Below, piece after piece: positions 59,686-64,000 of a stretch of DNA of 64,000 nt (positions are counted from its first letter, which is position 1; every line of letters begins with the position of its first letter). The stretch spans positions 28,977,319 through 29,041,318 of the forward strand of contig NC_089236.1 of NCBI RefSeq assembly GCF_963924675.1, given 5' to 3'. The notes beneath the pieces were generated by a model, which was given only the letters and a program-made list of their open reading frames with translations, made no database searches and was not told the DNA's origin. This DNA comes from Phocoena phocoena (lineage: Eukaryota > Chordata > Mammalia > Artiodactyla > Phocoenidae). A program made the translations under genes and the position numbers.

Positions 59686-59765
59686 GTCTCTGTTTGATGT
59701 TATTTTAATATGAACACTGACCCTTAAGTTTTTTTTATTGTGGTAATATATACATAACATAGACA

Positions 59766-62700
59766 GGAGATCAAAATGGCAGAGTAGGAGGATGCAGAGC
59801 TCAACTCCCCCAGATGAACACATCAAAAATACTTCTACAATTGGAGCAATTCTCAGTGAAAGCAATCTGGTGACCTGCAGAAAGACTCATATAATGAAGA
59901 CTGTAAGAAAGATTCACACATTTGGATTGGAAGGGAAGAGAAGGTTTCAGGATGGGACCTGTTCCCCTAGAAAGTGAAGAGGAATTACACAGGCTCAGAA
60001 ATCCTCTCTGGGGAGGTAGCTGGTTGGACCACATGTTGGGTGCCCTAGCTCTGGAGTCTAACATGTAGAGAAGGAGTCCCCTAAGCTAGTGGAAAACCCA
60101 GTGGGACTGAGATTGGGGCTGAAAGAAACCTAGACTCTACCCATGAAGAGCACACACATGCATGCTTGCTCCCAAAACAAGGTGAAGGAAGCAGATTTAA
60201 ACTGCCCGAGTCTCTGTCTGGTTTCCTATGACCACCCCAGCCTGAGCCAAGCACCCACTTGGGCCCCTCTTACTCCATGGCAAAACTCCACATTACAACA
60301 AAGGCTGCCAGGGCTGAGGAGAGTGCACAGTTGTGGGGGGAACAGAGGCCAGCTTGGACCTGGAATGTGATCCAAATTGGACAAGAGGAGCCATTACAAG
60401 TGCTTGTGCTGGCAGCAGATCTGGAGCAATTAGGAACTGGTGTGCCGGTACTGTCCTGCAATGTGTCCTGGCCCACACCATGTGCTCCAGCACTGTTCCC
60501 TTCTAGAATAAAGGTGTCAGTGCTAGAAGAATGGAGAGTACACACTTGAAGGTAGCAGACCAGCTTGGAACCCACCCTTAGGGTGCTTCTCCGGTAACTT
60601 GGTACCCAGCCTTGCTCCCAGTTAAAGGTCACTGAGCAGAGGAGAAACCCTGGCTTATACCTAACTCTGGCTCTAGCCACTCCATTTCCAGCCCCACATC
60701 TTACCAAGTTGATAGCTGTCAGCATACCCCCAGGGGAAGACATGACTTCTTTTCATGTCAGAGCCAGCTCTCACAACAAAGCCATTGGACACTTGCAGAC
60801 TGTATCAAAATACTCCCACACAAAGACAATTCTTCAAGACTGGAATAGGTTAAGTGTTTCACCTTATTTCATAAAAACAGAGAAAGTTAAGCAAAATGGG
60901 AAAACAGAAGAATTTATTTCAAATGAAAATAAAATGGGTCAATGATGAAATCAAGGAGGAAAACAGAAAATACCTCAAGGCAAATAAAAATAAAAACACA
61001 ACTTTTGAAAATCTATGATACAGCAAAAGCAGTTCTAAGAGGGAAGTTTATAGCAATACAAGCGTACCTCAAGAAACGAGAAAAATCTCAACCAAACAAC
61101 CTAACCTACCATCTAGAATAATTAGAAAAAGAACAAACAAAGCCCAGGTCAACAAAAGGAAGGAAAAAATAAAGATCAGAGAGGAAGTAAATGAAATATA
61201 GCCCTGAAAAAAAAGAACAATAGAAAAGAGCTGTTTTTTGAAAAGATCTACAAAATTGATAGCTTTGCGGGGCTCATTAAGAAAAAAAGAGAGAACACCA
61301 ATAAACAAATTAAAAATGAGAGAGGAGACATAACAACTGATACCACAGAAACACAAAAACAAAAATGAAAAAATTGTAAGAGAATACTACTAACAGTTAA
61401 ATGTCAATTAATTGGACAACTAGAAGAAATGGCTAACTTTCTAGAAGCATATGTTCTTTCAAGAGTAAATCAGGTTCAAGTAGACTATTTGAACAGTGAA
61501 ATTGAATTTATAATAAAAAACACCAGCCAAACAAAAGTCTAGGGCTAGTTGGCTTCACAGGATAATTCCACCAAACATATAAAGAAGAGCTATACAATAT
61601 TTCTCAAACTATTCCAAAAAAATTAAAGAGTAGGGAACATTCTCAAATTCATTCTACAAGACCACAATTACCATGATACCAAAGCCCAAAAATGATATTA
61701 AAAACAACAACAACAAAATTACAGGTCAATAATTCTGATGAATAGCTACGCAAAAATCCTCAACAAAATATCAACAAACAAATTTCAACAATATATAAAA
61801 AGGATCATATGCCATGATCAAGTGGGATTTATTCCAATATTGTAAGAATGGTTCATTATCTGCAAATCAATCACTGTGATACACCACATCAATAAGGAAG
61901 AATAAATCACATGATTATTTCACTGGACACAGAAAAAAGCATTTGACAAAATTCAACATCCATTCATGATAAAAAGTCTCAACAAAGTTAGTATAGAGGG
62001 AACATACCTCAACACAATAAAGGCCATTTATGACAAACACACAGCTAATATCATACTCAATTTTGAAAAGCTGAAAACTTTTCCTCTAAAATCAGGAACA
62101 AGACAAGGATGTCCCCCTCAACACTTCTGTTTAACATTGTATTGAAAGTTCTAGCTGCAGCAATCAGACAAGAAAAAGAAATAAAAGACATCCAAACTGG
62201 AAGAGAAGAAGTAAAACAGTCGCTATTTGAAGATGACATGATACTATATATAGAAAACCCTAAAGTCTCTACCAAAAACTATTAGGACTAATAAATTAAT
62301 TTAGTAGAGTTGCAGAATATAAGGTTAATATAAAGAAGTCTCTTGTATTTCAATACGGTAATAATGAACTATCATAAAGAGAAAGCAAGAAAACAATACC
62401 ATTTAAAGTTGCATTGAAAGAGTAAAATACTTACAAATAAACTTAACCAAGAAAGTGAAAGATGAAAGACCTATACTCTGAAATCTATAAAATGTTGATG
62501 AAAGAAATTGAAGAGGATTCAAAGAAATGGAAAGATACCCCATATTCATGGGTTGGGAGAAATAATAATGTTAAAATGTCCATAATATCCAAAGCAATCT
62601 ACACTTTTAGTGCAATACTTATCAAAATATCCATGTCATTTTTCACAGAATAGGACAAATAATCCTGAAATTTATATGGAACTGCACAAGACCTGATAAG

Positions 62701-63728
62701 CCAAAGCAATCTTGAGAAAAAAGAACAAAGCTAGAGATATCATTTACCTGACTTCAGAATGAACTATAAAGCTACAGTAGATCAATGGAACAGAATAGAG
62801 AACCCAGAAATAAACACATGCATTTATGTCAATTAATCTATGACAAAGGAGGCAAGAATATACAATGGAGAATAGACAGTCTCTTCAACAAATAGAGCTG
62901 AGAAAACTTGATAGCTACATAGAAAAAAATGAAATTAAAACATTTTCTCACACCATACAAAAAAATAAAACTCACAATGGCCTCAGACTTAAATGCAAGG
63001 CCAGAAATCATAAAACTCCTACAAGAAATCATAGGCAGAACATTATTTGACATAAATTGTAGCAATAATTTTTTGGATCTTTCTCTTCCTATGGCAAAGG
63101 AAACAAAAGCCAAAAATAAGAAAATGGGACCTAGTTAAAGGTAAAAGCTCTTGCACAGAAAAGGAAACCATCAACAAAATGAAAAGACAAACTATTGAAT
63201 GGGAGAAAATATTTGCAAATAATATGATGGATACAGTTTAATATCCAAAGTATATAAACAACTCAGACAACTTAATAACAAAAATGGATATAAAACCTTA
63301 ATAGAGACTTTTCCAAAGAAGTAAACAGATGGTTAATAGGCCCATGTAAAGATGCTCAACATCACTAATCATCAGAGAAATGCAAATTAAAACCACAATG
63401 AGATATCATCTTACACCTGTAAAACGGTATAATCAAATAGTCTACAAATAATAAATGTTGTGGAGGTTATGGAGAAAAGAGAACACTTGTACACTGTTGG
63501 TGGGAATGTAAATTGGTGCAATGACTATGGAAAACTGTATGGAGATTCCTCAAAAAGCTAAAAATACAACTAACATATGATTGGCAATTCTACTTTTGGG
63601 TATATATCCAAAGAAAAGGAAAACACGAATTCAAGAAGATATATGTACCCTAATGGTTAGAGCAGCATTATTGACAATCAATAGCTAAGATATGGAAGAA
63701 ACCTGAGTTTCCATCAACTGATGAATGT
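59766..63728 (+). mobile_element. L1-E: older LINE-1 with a large internal deletion
   Basis: Plus-strand L1 of an older type: the start reads ggagatcaaaatggcagagt, with a 5' UTR unlike that of L1-A to L1-D. It runs through 5' UTR and the very start of ORF1 (agaatttatttcaaatgaaa at about 60910), then jumps at about 60935 to the end of the ORF2 endonuclease region (gtcaatgatgaaatcaagga). ORF2 continues to about 63728 with many stops. ORF1 and most of the endonuclease are missing. The 3' UTR is absent; the copy ends within the C-terminal segment equivalent to SSDEW. Confidence 0.85.
60936..63725 (+). pseudogene. L1-E ORF2 pseudogene (RT and C-terminal part)
   Basis: Degenerate RT-containing ORF2 remnant. 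Recognisable elements, spread over different frames, include the region coding for [16 protein letters not shown] (61030-61080), the thumb/palm sequence near 61800-62000, the antisense-visible GTRQGCPPQ block (62095-62115), the catalytic box altered to FEDDM (62227-62241), [18 protein letters not shown] (62462 onward) and the C-terminal methionine-rich end near 63650. The alanine of FADD has become glutamate. Numerous frameshifts; no coding potential. Confidence 0.82.
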
Positions 63729-63930
63729 CAAAATTGAGCCCTAAGCTTTTACCATATAAATCTAACCTAATTTTATTAAAAAAAAAAAAAAAAACAACAA
63801 AACTTACACTGGACATTACTTAAATCATTCAATCAGTAAACCTTACATATAACACTAATCCATACAATTGAATTTAATTCATATATTCTATAATTTGTTC
63901 AGGTGTCCATTTCAAAGTGTAAAATAAATA
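63729..63930. other. AT-rich spacer with A-run
   Basis: Contains a 17-base A run near 63779-63795 and unassigned A/T-rich sequence. No gene. Confidence 0.5.
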
Positions 63931-63935
63931 CTGAA

Positions 63936-64000
63936 AATGACTATACTACACAAAGCAATCTACAGATTCAATGCAATCCCTATCAAACTACCACTGGCAT
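63936..64000 (+). mobile_element. Start of a further L1 ORF2 fragment, cut by window edge
   Basis: The text aaaatgactatactacacaa, agcaatctacagattcaatg and caatccctatcaaactacca is near identical to L1-B 26020-26080 (ORF2, [18 protein letters not shown]). It begins abruptly inside ORF2, so it is a 5'-truncated young L1 (or a piece of one) continuing beyond 64000. Confidence 0.88.

Larger units (their letters stand above)
52466..59690 (-). mobile_element. L1-D: full-length LINE-1, minus strand
   Basis: About 7.2 kb between imperfect direct repeats tgtctgatgctattt (52451-52465) and tgtttgatgttattt (59691-59705), 13 of 15 identical. Minus-strand order: 5' end near 59682 (ggggaaaatggtgg), GC-rich 5' UTR, purine/pyrimidine tract (58100-58300), ORF1 (57591 down to 56709), ORF2 (56652 down to 52827), 3' UTR and a T-rich end (52466-52475). 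The 5' UTR has one copy of the module duplicated in L1-A/B, as in L1-C. Multiple shifts and stops make it inactive. Confidence 0.95.

Noticed and set aside
63729..63800. A-run after L1-E as its poly(A) tail
   Set aside because: The L1-E body stops inside ORF2 without a 3' UTR, about 50 bp before the A-run, and the intervening sequence is not L1. The run could be another element's tail or simple sequence.

Overview
This is a non-coding mammalian window with no identifiable host protein-coding gene. The organism is most likely a cetacean, or at least a cetartiodactyl. The main evidence is five tRNA-derived SINEs of the CHR type (head motif ggcttccctggtgg, then ttgagagtctgcctgccgatgcagg split as box A/box B, poly(A) tail). 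A single related group of L1 elements also recurs. The background is AT-rich with many microsatellites. All long open frames are L1 ORF1/ORF2 or their antisense shadows.

Layout. 1-1808: 5' part of a minus-strand L1 (L1-X) running off the left edge, with its promoter-proximal piece inverted. 1809-15.66 kb: AT-rich desert with old LTR-like repeats, MIR/L2 relics, a CHR-1 SINE (7.95 kb), an 86-bp L1 stub with clear target-site duplication (10.77 kb), old L1 fragments (13.8-14.8 kb) and a short CHR SINE (14.97 kb). 15.68-29.88 kb: a nested pair. The older plus-strand L1-A was split in ORF2 by a complete 7.6-kb plus-strand L1-B, and both target-site duplications are readable. 29.9-40.3 kb: AT-rich desert with a CHR SINE, an L1 3' end and a cruciform-prone TG/TA/CA palindrome. 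40.32-47.46 kb: full-length minus-strand L1-C. 47.5-52.5 kb: MIRs, a possible LTR relic, a CHR-1 SINE that appears to have carried a 3' transduction, a 146-bp tandem duplication and a young short CHR SINE. 52.47-59.69 kb: full-length minus-strand L1-D. 59.76-63.73 kb: an older, internally deleted plus-strand L1-E. 63.94 kb to the end: start of another L1 ORF2 fragment.

The L1 copies share one architecture: a GC-rich 5' UTR, a polypyrimidine tract, ORF1 of about 298 codons, a short spacer, ORF2 of about 1275 codons (endonuclease, reverse transcriptase, Cys-rich C-terminus), and a 3' UTR of about 0.4 kb ending in AATAAA. Every copy is inactivated by stops, frameshifts or deletions. L1-B is the least damaged. 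I found no evidence for a novel functional gene system. The notable observations concern L1/SINE structure: nesting, promoter repeats, a 5' inversion, a SINE transduction, and an unexpected TGA at ORF2 codon 2 shared by three copies.
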